From assembly GCA_947174015.1 (NCBI GenBank), contig CAMWHJ010000024.1:1-43439 (forward strand): 43,439 nt of DNA. Direction: 5' to 3'. The first letter of the stretch is position 1. Each line of letters begins with the position of its first letter. Of the stretch, positions 26,549 to 34,658 are shown piece by piece. Made by a program: the position numbers and the translations under genes. Under the pieces are notes generated by a model. The model had not been told where the DNA came from. It saw nothing but the letters and a program-made list of their open reading frames with translations, and ran no database searches. Origin of the DNA: an uncultured Lachnospiraceae bacterium (GTDB lineage Bacteria; Bacillota; Clostridia; Lachnospirales; Lachnospiraceae).

Positions 26549-27196
26549 CTAGGATCTTGTATATTTCATACAGATATATCCCTCTCTGTCTGTCAGTTTT
26601 CCCCACACTTCCTGCGGATTTTTCCTTTTTTCCACAGTACAGGTCATTCCTTTTTGTAACTTTCCCACAATGGGATATCCCACCCCAGCACCCTTTCGAA
26701 TATTTAAGACCTCTGCAGTAATGGTCACTGTCTCAAACTCCTTTTCTTCCTTTGGGACAGCAGTGGTTTTACCACTAAGAAACATTGCCTTCTCTGCTTC
26801 CCGCCTTCTGGTCAAACCTGCCAGCACCTTTCCGCCTGCTTTATTCCACTTGACAAATTCTTGGGCTGCACCTTGATAATCCTTTCCATTCAGCTTTCTA
26901 AGCAGTGTACTTTTTTGCAGACTTCCTGTACCTAAATTATAGGAAAAAGATACCAGTGCATCAAACTGTTCCTGTGTCAACGGCACAGTAACACATCTCT
27001 CCACACCCCGTTCAAAACGTTCCAAATCCTTAACCATCAGTTCATCTGCCCTTTGCTGTGTAATTACCTGTCCTGCTGCCACATCACCAGTATGTCCGTA
27101 TCCAATGGTCAATACTCCCACACAATCTCTGTATGCCTGCAATCTGCAGCCCTCAAACTGCTGGATTAATTTTCTTCCTGCTTCACTTGTTTTCAT
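26549..27196 (-). CDS. GH24 (phage-type) lysozyme with C-terminal SH3 domain
   Basis: A 215-residue endolysin-like muramidase. The catalytic triad of GH24 is intact and correctly spaced: Glu15, Asp24 and Thr30 (E-x8-D-x5-T), followed by IGYGHTG. A bacterial SH3 domain (about 150-215, with EVLNIRKGAG) should bind the cell wall. There is no signal peptide, so it needs a holin, pore or lysis to reach peptidoglycan. The ATG at 27196 is chosen for the AAAGGAGG 7 bases before it. No other phage gene is in sight. It is gene three of the eight-gene operon, directly behind the 1054-residue protein. Confidence 0.92.
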   Translation of the reverse strand: MKTSEAGRKLIQQFEGCRLQAYRDCVGVLTIGYGHTGDVAAGQVITQQRADELMVKDLERFERGVERCVTVPLTQEQFDALVSFSYNLGTGSLQKSTLLRKLNGKDYQGAAQEFVKWNKAGGKVLAGLTRRREAEKAMFLSGKTTAVPKEEKEFETVTITAEVLNIRKGAGVGYPIVGKLQKGMTCTVEKRKNPQEVWGKLTDREGYICMKYTRS

Positions 27197-27209
27197 ATAA
27201 TTTCCTCCT

Positions 27210-30200
27210 TTACAATCTGTTTTCATATTTTCCCTTTACAGCTCTTGTTCTCATTTTCTTAATATTTTCCGTGGGTTCCCCCTGTAATTCATCTCTGGCA
27301 TGATCCAGATACTGATGAATAAGTTTTTCTCTGGATAAATTGATAAATTCCTTGCGGTTTCTGGTAACCGGAAATTCCTGATACATAATTTCTTCTGTAT
27401 TGTTGATAACCTTTACCATATCCCCTTCCGGCATCACACCCTGCTTTACACACTCCTTCCTATAATTTGCTTCCTGTTTCTCTATCTGCTTGCTGTGCTT
27501 CTCCATCTCTGCTGCCTGCTGCTCGGTATGCTCCATCCCCTCTTGTATCATTTTCAGCAAATCCAAAGCCTCCTTATAATCTGTAACAGCTTCTTTTACC
27601 GGCATATAAGAAGTATCTCTTACCACATCCTTTTTCTCCTGCATTTCCTGTTCCAGCATGGATACTGCCTGATTCATGGTCTCAAAATCTGTGGTGCGAT
27701 CTGCCACCTCCAGAACCCCGGCTACTTGGTTCACTGCCTGCTGATAAGCCACATTCATCTCCTGATATTCAGCCATTGGTGTTTTACACTCCTTCACATA
27801 AGCCTTTTGCATCTTACACATCATTCTGGTACAGGCATCCAACTGCTGCATTCCTGCCTCCAGCCTTTCTTTATGCTGTGCTATGGTATATTCCTGATGC
27901 TGATATCTTCGCCGATTGCTCTTAAAGCTTCCATTTTCTATGTTTTTCAGATCACCCTCCATGGTCTTGCTCATATTGTCACCTAAAGCAGCAGCAGGGT
28001 CCTTTGCTAAGGCAGTATGTCCTATCTCTGTTTTATAATGGTACGTTTTTCCCAGTGCCACAAATTCAATTTCTGCCTTAAAATTTTTAGTGGTTGATGA
28101 CAAATTTGCTTCCAAGGATATATATCTTACGAAAAATAAGTTTAAGGTCACATCAATGGCGGCATTGACCGCTTTTAATACACCCTCACCTATCTTTCCA
28201 CCCAGTGCTACCACCTGTTTTGCCACCTCCAAAGCCGCTTTTGCCACTCCGATGGCTGCATAAATTCCCACCTTTGCCACTTCATAAGCTGCAATTTCCG
28301 CACCTTTTGCGATGGGTATCCAAAACTGATACCATTTAGCTTTGCGAATATCATTTTTACAATTTTCTATCTTTCGGTCTAAGCTGTTAATTTCTCCATA
28401 CAACTCATCCACATGTCTCTGAGCCTCGGTAAGCTTCCTTTTTGCACTGTTGATCTTGTCCCGCAGTTGATTTATGGCATCGTCAATCTTCTTTTGTACC
28501 TGTCTTAAATTTTTCTCTAACCCCGTACAGTCTATCACCAGTCGGAAAGAGAACTGACCGGAACTAAAGCTCTGATAATTTGCCTTTAATTGCAAAACTG
28601 CCCATATGCTGCTTCCCAAGGCAAAACGTACATCAACAGCAATCAGTCCTTTCGTATATAAAATTCTTGCCGCCATTTCAAATAACCCTAACAGCACAAG
28701 TTTTCCGTCAAAATAAAAGCTTGTCTCACTCTTTCCTGCCCGAAGAAAGAACACTGCTCCCTTTTCATTATCATTGACAAATTGTCTCACCACACTGGTG
28801 GCAGGCAATTGTTTTAAAGGATTGTCTTTTCCTGCTCCAAGTCCCGATGCAGATATTTTTAAAAATCCCAAATCGAAATTCCGCACACAGGCATATGCAA
28901 TAACCCCCGCTTCTTCTGACAGAGAAAACAATGCCTGTATCTCTATTTTTTGAAATAAGCGAATGGTTCCACAAAGAAAAATTCCTTTTGTTATGGTATA
29001 ATCTCCCAAAGACATATCCTTAACTGCGTAATAGAACTGTGCCTGCAACTGTACTTTTCCTTGTTTATTCAAAAAATAATGGCGCATTCTCTTTTTGTCC
29101 ACAATAATAACACCATCCAAAAAAGGTTCTGTCTGAACCTTGGCTGCATCCAACGCAAAGCTCTTTTCAGTAATTGCATTATTAAACCATGACACTATAT
29201 GTTCCTTATCTAAATTGCTGCTGTTAGGAAGGGTATCCTTATGTTGAAAAGGCAGCCCCAATAACTGAATAAAATCAAATTCCTCCAGTCCTGAAATGGG
29301 TTTTCCCAATACACTTTCCACAAAAACAGGAAGTGTCACATCCGTAACTGCTGCCGATAATAAATCTATCGTCATTCCCTCCAAAACTACAGTAATTCCC
29401 AAGGCTCCAAACATCTTTATTTTTCCCATATAGAGATTGGAAAACATTTGAAAGGATAATCCATTGGAATATCCGATAGACAGACAAGTATCTCCAATAG
29501 AGAATGTATGGAACAAGTGTTTTGGCTGAGACATCTTTGCAAAAGCTTCGATAAAAAATCCCTGATTGCTTAATTCACATCCCACCTGAAATTCTACTCC
29601 TTGCAGCAAGGAGATCTCAAAGCTGCCCCTTAGCATAAACCGAACTTTTTCCTGCTTTATTTCCAGACCTATGTACAACTCTTTTGCCTTGACTGCATCT
29701 CCTGCTCTCATCGGAATTCTTACCATTCCCATCACACCATTATCCACTGCCACAAATAAATCTAACTGCACATTTTTGATTTTAAATAAAGCATCCAGTG
29801 CTTTTCCGATGACAGTATCCTGCGAAAAAGAAAATGCTCCATAAAACAGCAACTTGTAAGAAAGCAAAGGGGAAGGCAGTTCCCACTTCTTCCCCTCGCC
29901 TAAGACATATTCTGCCATCTTAGACAACCCATATGTTTTTCCAGATTGAAAGGCAAAAAACAATTCCTTTACACCCAGCTCACCTGCAATCATAGAAATA
30001 TAATCATCGATACCATTTTTTTTCGGCTTCGCTGCTGTCTGAATTCCACAAAGCAATGACACTTCCTTTCCCTGCCATGATAAAGCCACTTTTTTCTCAC
30101 CCAGACAAAAGCACAAAACACACTGGTTTGTCTTATAATAAAAGGAAACCTTCTCTGGCAGCAAAAACTCTAATTTATCCATGCAGGGAGCCAATAACTT

Positions 30201-30374
30201 TTCTGCCTCTTTGCTGATCTTTCCAACCAACTTTTTCAACTGTATATTGTCGGTTGTCACACTGCCTGCCAAACATATCTGCTGATGCTCCATTTCTAAA
30301 AACAACTGGGCCGGCATGGATAATACAGTACCTTCCACTGTCAAATTACATGATATATAATTTTTCCCTTTCAT
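27210..30374 (-). CDS. Unrecognised 1054-aa beta-rich / coiled-coil / amphipathic-helix protein
   Basis: I do not recognise this protein. Residues 1 to about 615 are beta-rich, with many repeated short hydrophobic strands (for example KNVQLDLFVAVDNGVMG and VRFMLRGSFEI). A heptad-rich coiled coil follows at about 618-680, then WYQFWIPIAKG and a 55-residue Ala/Val/Gly-rich helical stretch (about 690-745) that could enter membranes. After a further beta patch comes a Gln/Met/Glu-rich helical C-terminus (815-1054). There is no signal peptide. ATG 30374 is used because GGAGGAG lies 6 bases upstream. The architecture (receptor-like beta part, coil, hydrophobic helices) recalls large pore-forming or membrane-inserting proteins. 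That is only a structural guess. Confidence 0.7.
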   Translation of the reverse strand: MKGKNYISCNLTVEGTVLSMPAQLFLEMEHQQICLAGSVTTDNIQLKKLVGKISKEAEKLLAPCMDKLEFLLPEKVSFYYKTNQCVLCFCLGEKKVALSWQGKEVSLLCGIQTAAKPKKNGIDDYISMIAGELGVKELFFAFQSGKTYGLSKMAEYVLGEGKKWELPSPLLSYKLLFYGAFSFSQDTVIGKALDALFKIKNVQLDLFVAVDNGVMGMVRIPMRAGDAVKAKELYIGLEIKQEKVRFMLRGSFEISLLQGVEFQVGCELSNQGFFIEAFAKMSQPKHLFHTFSIGDTCLSIGYSNGLSFQMFSNLYMGKIKMFGALGITVVLEGMTIDLLSAAVTDVTLPVFVESVLGKPISGLEEFDFIQLLGLPFQHKDTLPNSSNLDKEHIVSWFNNAITEKSFALDAAKVQTEPFLDGVIIVDKKRMRHYFLNKQGKVQLQAQFYYAVKDMSLGDYTITKGIFLCGTIRLFQKIEIQALFSLSEEAGVIAYACVRNFDLGFLKISASGLGAGKDNPLKQLPATSVVRQFVNDNEKGAVFFLRAGKSETSFYFDGKLVLLGLFEMAARILYTKGLIAVDVRFALGSSIWAVLQLKANYQSFSSGQFSFRLVIDCTGLEKNLRQVQKKIDDAINQLRDKINSAKRKLTEAQRHVDELYGEINSLDRKIENCKNDIRKAKWYQFWIPIAKGAEIAAYEVAKVGIYAAIGVAKAALEVAKQVVALGGKIGEGVLKAVNAAIDVTLNLFFVRYISLEANLSSTTKNFKAEIEFVALGKTYHYKTEIGHTALAKDPAAALGDNMSKTMEGDLKNIENGSFKSNRRRYQHQEYTIAQHKERLEAGMQQLDACTRMMCKMQKAYVKECKTPMAEYQEMNVAYQQAVNQVAGVLEVADRTTDFETMNQAVSMLEQEMQEKKDVVRDTSYMPVKEAVTDYKEALDLLKMIQEGMEHTEQQAAEMEKHSKQIEKQEANYRKECVKQGVMPEGDMVKVINNTEEIMYQEFPVTRNRKEFINLSREKLIHQYLDHARDELQGEPTENIKKMRTRAVKGKYENRL

Positions 30375-30422
30375 ATCTTTCTCCTCCACCGGGTGTCTTT
30401 CTTTCACATTGGTGCCCTTTTC

Positions 30423-30929
30423 TTATTTCGCCGGCAATTCTAAGTAATCTTCAATCTTAGCAATGGTCATTTTGTCCAGAATCTGCTTACGATTGGTATT
30501 CCACACAGCAATTCCTATGTGCTGCACATCTACAATTCCCTGTATCTCTTTGGGAATCAGACCTTCTGTGGTAATATTTAAGTTGAAAGCAAATTCCATA
30601 ATCTTTTCACTTTTTTCCTCACCGTCATCTGCAATGTAAAGGTATGCCATATTTAAGACAATCTTAATTTTATCCAAAGGGCTTTCCTCTTGCTTTACAC
30701 TGCTTAAGGCATTATCAATTTCAGAAGTATCTGCCTCGGTACCTGTCACCCCCTTGGAAAGCTTTTTGATATCATTAATTAAGTCTCCAACGGTAATGCC
30801 CTCACATTCCTCCTGAATACTTGGAATCAAAAGAATTTTATATCCCTTTGTCTCTTTCTTGTACAAAGCGTGAAGCTTTGTTCCAATCAACGAAAAATCT
30901 AATCCGATTGCTGCATTTAAGTTCTCCAT
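30423..30929 (-). CDS. Unrecognised 168-aa protein, first gene of the eight-gene operon
   Basis: This 168-residue soluble protein has mixed alpha/beta character. It shows an N-terminal GLDFSLIGTKLHALYK stretch, an acidic middle (about 65-115) and a C-terminal LDKMTIAKIEDYLELP helix. It has no signal peptide, membrane segment or catalytic motif that I recognise. AAAGGAGG stands 9 bases before the ATG, one of the best ribosome binding sites in the window. It lies 48 bp upstream of the 1054-residue protein and may be its partner, chaperone or immunity factor; this is inference from position only. Confidence 0.7.
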   Translation of the reverse strand: MENLNAAIGLDFSLIGTKLHALYKKETKGYKILLIPSIQEECEGITVGDLINDIKKLSKGVTGTEADTSEIDNALSSVKQEESPLDKIKIVLNMAYLYIADDGEEKSEKIMEFAFNLNITTEGLIPKEIQGIVDVQHIGIAVWNTNRKQILDKMTIAKIEDYLELPAK

Positions 30930-31156
30930 ATTTTTTATCCTCCTTTATTTTGATTACTGTATTCTTGAAGCTTCTAAGATTACGTTTTCACTATACAAAA
31001 TTCCCTTATCTTTTGCCATAAATCTGGCTTTTTGACATCTATACCGGTGGATTGAATTTTTTTGCTGCTAATCCATTTTCCATTAACTGTATCTTTTGGG
31101 GCAAAAAAATTGCCGGTCTTTTCAGACCGGCATACTTACCTCTATTGTGCTTCTCC
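30930..31156. other. Gap between the RIP-like gene and the eight-gene operon
   Basis: This 227-bp gap holds the terminator of the RIP-like gene at its right side (31103-31131). It should also hold the promoter of the eight-gene operon. The best -10 candidate on the minus strand is TATAGT (30990-30995), but no good -35 is seen 16-18 bp upstream, so the operon may need an activator. Confidence 0.4.
31103..31131 (-). terminator. Strong intrinsic terminator behind the RIP-like gene
   Basis: On the minus strand an 8-bp perfect stem (GCCGGTCT/AGACCGGC, 31112-31131) with a GAAA tetraloop is followed by AATTTTTTT. It lies 26 bp after the gene's stop and should cut the RIP/LytTR transcript from the eight-gene operon. 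Confidence 0.88.
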
Positions 31157-31813
31157 TCAAAAACAACTTAGAAAACCATCGCATAACTTCTTAAATTCTC
31201 TTATTTCCTTTGTACATCTGCCATCGTCGGTATAATTACATACATCCCGGAATCTGATTGTGGGAATGAAATCTTTGCCAGAAACAGGATAGATACATCT
31301 TGATACAGTGCTCCAATTACTCATAAGTATCTTACAGTCTGTCCATTTTACATAATTTTCACTGTTGATATCTCCATGCAACAGACATAATTCTAACAAC
31401 TCATTCCTCACCATCTCAGAAGTCAGAAATATAATCATTAAAAACTGTTTTCTATAAGTATTCAGAAAGTCAATCTCACCGCCTCTTTCTAATGCCAATG
31501 CTAACTTATTCAGCTCTGCTATCATAACATTGAGATCAATGGGAATCTTCACATTGCTATCCGATTTTTTATAGCTTTCATCTGCTTCTCTTACATAAAA
31601 CCGACGGAATCCTGTGTTTTGTGGATAACAATATCCCTTTACCCATAGATTACTTCCCATCACCTGGATGGGCATCTGTTTGTTAATGCCCTCTGCATTT
31701 GTCCATGTGAGTACAATTGTATGGCAGGAATTGTCCATGTGCTCTCGTTGACACCGAATGTTCTCCACATCATCTCTTAGCCTGTCTTTTTGTAAATTTA
31801 ATGTAAATTCCAT
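31157..31813 (-). CDS. Ribosome-inactivating protein (Shiga toxin A1 / ricin A-like rRNA N-glycosidase) homologue
   Basis: A 218-residue single-domain protein that follows the RIP fold pattern from end to end. It begins MEFTLNLQKD, like the start of mature Shiga toxin A (KEFTLDFSTA). SNLWVKGYCY (54-63) matches the NNLYVTGF / NAYVVGY strand. TSEMVR (131-136) matches the catalytic E-x-x-R helix, and KILMSNWSTVS (161-171) matches the DLTLNWGRLSS tryptophan helix. Glu133 to Trp167 is 34 residues, as in ricin; Tyr81 to Glu133 (52) suits the second active-site Tyr. The first Tyr is replaced by Trp57. There is no signal peptide or B subunit. ATG 31813 is chosen for AAGGAG 5 bases upstream. Predicted reaction: depurination of the 28S/23S sarcin-ricin adenine. 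Confidence 0.75.
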   Translation of the reverse strand: MEFTLNLQKDRLRDDVENIRCQREHMDNSCHTIVLTWTNAEGINKQMPIQVMGSNLWVKGYCYPQNTGFRRFYVREADESYKKSDSNVKIPIDLNVMIAELNKLALALERGGEIDFLNTYRKQFLMIIFLTSEMVRNELLELCLLHGDINSENYVKWTDCKILMSNWSTVSRCIYPVSGKDFIPTIRFRDVCNYTDDGRCTKEIREFKKLCDGFLSCF

Positions 31814-31875
31814 ATTATCTCCTTCTTCCATCTTGATTTTTTATTAATTGCTACAGCTGTTGGCTGTCTATATCA

Positions 31876-31901
31876 GTAACTATTCTGTACCTTCACGATA
31901 C
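31876..31901. repeat. Relic of the family-1 element end
   Basis: GTAACTATTCTGTACCTTCA (31876-31895) differs by one base from the first 20 bases of the full elements behind pseF and pseC. The rest of the element is absent. It sits between the RIP-like gene and the LytTR gene. Confidence 0.6.
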
Positions 31902-31907
31902 CTATTG

Positions 31908-32576
31908 TTATACCTTTGCATCAATTATTTTTTCTCTTACATCCACATACTTTTTTACCGGAATGCCCAAACGTTCACCGTTATCCAGTTCCAAATAGTA
32001 TTTTTCTACCTTACGGATATGATATTGGTTTACAATAAAACCTCTATGAATTCTTACAAAGTTTTCTGATAATTTCTCCTCTTTGGATTTCAAATTCCCC
32101 ATGGTTTCTATCACTTCATCACCACAATGCCATAAGGTACGATTGTGCCCGGCTTCTAAATAATAAATATCAATGTCATTCATAAAATGCCTGCTGCCCT
32201 TGGTGGATTCCAGCAAATATTCTTTTCCATTTATGTTTTCGGAAATATGTATTCCCATAACTTTTATACCATGACGTGTGTATTTCATTAGTGTCGTCAT
32301 ATGATAAAAAATTTCTTTTCTCTCTTTTACTCCTTTCTGAGACAACACACTATATGTCCCCATAATCAATGCATACTTATCCCCACAGAGACAGATATTG
32401 TAGTTCTTATGTCTGATAAAGTCTTGTTCATCACAGCCCCCTTCTTCCTTTATCAAATGTCCGTCAATGACCCATCTTGTGTTCTGTGTACAATACTCTG
32501 AATTGTAGAATGCCTTCCCTTTATGCATTAGTCTGATAATCTTTTTTACATTACACATCAATTCCCCTTGTTCCAT
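31908..32576 (-). CDS. LytTR-type DNA-binding transcription regulator
   Basis: A 222-residue regulator. The C-terminal LytTR domain (about 133-217) shows the typical DIYYLEAG strand, NFVRIHRGFIVN (172-183) and the final GIPVKKY strand. The N-terminal 125 residues have mixed alpha/beta character with several cysteines and could be a PAS-like or heme/redox sensor. It is not a receiver domain, since no aspartate phosphorylation pattern is seen. The ATG 32576 has AGGAG about 10 bases upstream; a second ATG at 32558 has AGGGG at good spacing. It lies 94 bp before the RIP-like gene on the same strand and probably controls it, the eight-gene operon or both. Confidence 0.85.
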   Translation of the reverse strand: MEQGELMCNVKKIIRLMHKGKAFYNSEYCTQNTRWVIDGHLIKEEGGCDEQDFIRHKNYNICLCGDKYALIMGTYSVLSQKGVKERKEIFYHMTTLMKYTRHGIKVMGIHISENINGKEYLLESTKGSRHFMNDIDIYYLEAGHNRTLWHCGDEVIETMGNLKSKEEKLSENFVRIHRGFIVNQYHIRKVEKYYLELDNGERLGIPVKKYVDVREKIIDAKV

Positions 32577-32950
32577 TCATATGTCTCTCCTCTCGTTGTA
32601 CTTATCCATAACATATATACTCCGGCATGTGATAGTACAGGTATCTCACAGAAAAGTATCATTTCCACTTAACCATGTATGGAAAGGTCTGTGGATTGCC
32701 TTTTTAATATAAAAAATTCTTTTTGAAACAACAACAAATCTGTATTTTTAACCTCTTATAGGGTGGATTTGACTTTATCTTATTGAAATTTTACAGGGAA
32801 AAAAGATGATTGGAATTTACAATAATATGGTTTATTGCTAATTTTTATTTCGACAAAATTCTACAAAAAACAACCCTCGATGTGTAAAAAGAAAGGTTTT
32901 GTTTTAACTTACATGATTGACAAAATTTTAACAGGTAATTTTTAACTTTT

Positions 32951-32992
32951 GTGACTATTCAGTATAGGACTTTGCATTTACAGCACAGTTAC
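32951..32992. repeat. 42-bp mini-version of the family-1 element
   Basis: It has both family-1 ends (GTGACTATTCAGTA on the left, CAGTTAC on the right) but only about 20 bases between them. No 8-bp duplication flanks it. It is either a deletion derivative or a minimal form. Confidence 0.55.
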
Positions 32993-33057
32993 AAAATCTT
33001 TATCTGATCTTTTCAACTAACTTTTTAACATTTATAATGACCTTTTTAAATTGTAAG

Positions 33058-33092
33058 AAAAAAAGTGGCTCTGAAATCTTTCAGAACCACTT
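33058..33092 (-). terminator. Intrinsic terminator of the pse operon
   Basis: On the minus strand a 14-bp stem with one G-T wobble (33063-33076 against 33079-33092) is followed by a T-run. It lies just past the stop of the pseH-like gene and ends the pseB-pseH transcript. Confidence 0.88.
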
Positions 33093-33098
33093 TACTCT

Positions 33099-33545
33099 TT
33101 AAGGTGATATTTTTTTCTTATACTCCATACATTTATCCTGCTCTACCTCCACATATCCCATAAGCAGAAATAAATGCCTTGACACCATATTCTCTTTTTT
33201 TACCTCTGCCACCAGATAAGTCTCCTGCCTATTTTCTTTGACAAATGTCTCTGCCAGCTCCAAAAGCTTTTTCCCATAGCCTCTGCCCCGCTGTTCTGCA
33301 GCAATGCTATAAGAAATCTTTACCTGTTGATCTTCATAATCCAGCCGCAGCATGCCCACTGGCTTTTCCTCTTCCAAAAGAAACAGCTCTGAAGTCTTAG
33401 ACTGCAATTTCTTCTGAAACCACTGACAATGGCTTTCGTATGCAATGGGTTCTGTTGAGAATGAATTTTTCCGACACTCCTTATCATTTGCCCATTGAAA
33501 GAACAAATCACAATCCTGCTCACACGCCTTTCGCAATTTCAGCAT
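33099..33545 (-). CDS. pseH: GNAT acetyltransferase, probable PseH
   Basis: A 148-residue GNAT protein with the acetyl-CoA binding motif AAEQRGRGYGKKLLELA (about 90-106). PseH N-acetylates the 4-amino sugar made by PseC, giving the substrate of PseG. Assignment rests on its place directly after pseI, on its size, and on the N-terminal WANDKECRKNSFS stretch typical of sugar-amine acetyltransferases. The ATG at 33545 is used with GAGG 6 bases upstream. The site lies across the end of pseI, so the two are translationally coupled. A function on another amino sugar cannot be excluded. Confidence 0.78.
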   Translation of the reverse strand: MLKLRKACEQDCDLFFQWANDKECRKNSFSTEPIAYESHCQWFQKKLQSKTSELFLLEEEKPVGMLRLDYEDQQVKISYSIAAEQRGRGYGKKLLELAETFVKENRQETYLVAEVKKENMVSRHLFLLMGYVEVEQDKCMEYKKKISP

Positions 33546-33553
33546 ATGCAACC

Positions 33554-34612
33554 TCACTTATCGCTTTCCAGCATAGAAAAATCCAATGGCATCCCCCGTT
33601 CAATATCCCTGGCGGCCCGCATGGTCAATACCTTCTCATAATGCTTTGGATGCAACCCATCCCCTGGTCGAATGGAACGAATATTTACATTGGTAATCTG
33701 TTCTCCCTTCTTAATATCCTCCACTGCAAAGAGGGAACGGGAAAATTTGCAGCTATCCTTCTGCTTCTCTGTCAATTCATAAGATACCTTGCCCAATGCC
33801 TGTTCCAAAATACGAATACCATACACCATTTCTTCAAACTCCTGTGGCTCCATGGAAAATGCACCATCTGCACCTCCGTCTTTTCTGCTTAAGGTCAGAT
33901 GCTTCTCCACCACATTGGCTCCCAAAGCAACACTGCCCACAGCCACCGCATGTCCCATGGTATGGTCGGAAAGACCGGCAATACAATCAAAAGTCTGTGC
34001 CATATGGGGAATGGTACGCAGATTGATATCTTCATAGGGTGCAGGATATGCCGATGTACACTTTAATAAAATGACCTGCCGGTTTCCTTCTTCTTTACAT
34101 GTATTCAATGCAAGTTCTATATCGGATAAGGTTGCGATTCCCGTGGACATAATAATGGGTTTTCCCGTTCTGGCAATCTTTCGAATCAGCGGAATGTCCG
34201 TAATTTCAAAGGAGGCCACCTTGTAGATTGGCATTCCTAACTCTTCCATAAAGTCCACTGCTGTGGGGTCAAAAGGGGAAGAAAAACAAAGCATACCCAA
34301 ACTCTCCGCCTCTTTCATCAAATCCTTCTGCCACTCCCATGGAGTATATGCCTCTTTGTATAACTGATATAGATTTTTTCCATCCCAAAGAGTTCCCTGC
34401 TCAATCTGAAACTCCGGCTTGTCACAGTCAATGGTAATGGTGTCCGGGGTGTAAGTCTGCAATTTTACCGCATCTGCTCCGGCATCTTTTGCCGCCCGGA
34501 TAATTTCAATGGCTCTGTCATAATCCATCAAATGATTGGCAGACATTTCCGCAATAATAAAGGTAGGATGCCCTTCACCCACCATACGATCTCCCAGCTT
34601 GATCTCTTTCAT
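33554..34612 (-). CDS. pseI: Pseudaminic acid synthase PseI (NeuB family)
   Basis: A 352-residue enzyme of the NeuB family. It condenses phosphoenolpyruvate with 2,4-diacetamido-2,4,6-trideoxy-L-altrose to form pseudaminic acid. The barrel carries FIIAEMSANHL, DAVKLQTYTP, CFSSPFD, MSTGIA, LLKCTSAYPAP and GLSDHTMG. A C-terminal SAF (antifreeze-like) domain begins near residue 290 (FAVEDIKKGEQIT). EMSANHL is the form usual in PseI rather than in sialic acid synthase. AGGGG lies 5 bases before the ATG. It follows pseC with a 133-bp repeat in between. Confidence 0.93.
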   Translation of the reverse strand: MKEIKLGDRMVGEGHPTFIIAEMSANHLMDYDRAIEIIRAAKDAGADAVKLQTYTPDTITIDCDKPEFQIEQGTLWDGKNLYQLYKEAYTPWEWQKDLMKEAESLGMLCFSSPFDPTAVDFMEELGMPIYKVASFEITDIPLIRKIARTGKPIIMSTGIATLSDIELALNTCKEEGNRQVILLKCTSAYPAPYEDINLRTIPHMAQTFDCIAGLSDHTMGHAVAVGSVALGANVVEKHLTLSRKDGGADGAFSMEPQEFEEMVYGIRILEQALGKVSYELTEKQKDSCKFSRSLFAVEDIKKGEQITNVNIRSIRPGDGLHPKHYEKVLTMRAARDIERGMPLDFSMLESDK

Positions 34613-34658
34613 CTTATCCCCTCCATTCTCTTTCTCTTAAAATGTTCTAAAACTGTTC

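Larger units (their letters stand above)
32577..33098. other. Long AT-rich regulatory gap upstream of the LytTR gene
   Basis: No gene is visible in these 522 bases. The right end holds the terminator of the pse operon (33058-33092) and a mini-repeat (32951-32992). ACAAAAT(T/C) motifs recur near 32851, 32919 and 32991, about 70 bp apart in the same direction, and could be regulator sites. On the minus strand TTGAAA near 33015 with TGTAAC 17 bp on is a moderate promoter candidate. TTTCCA and TGGAAA form a spaced inverted repeat near 32660-32683. Confidence 0.45.
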
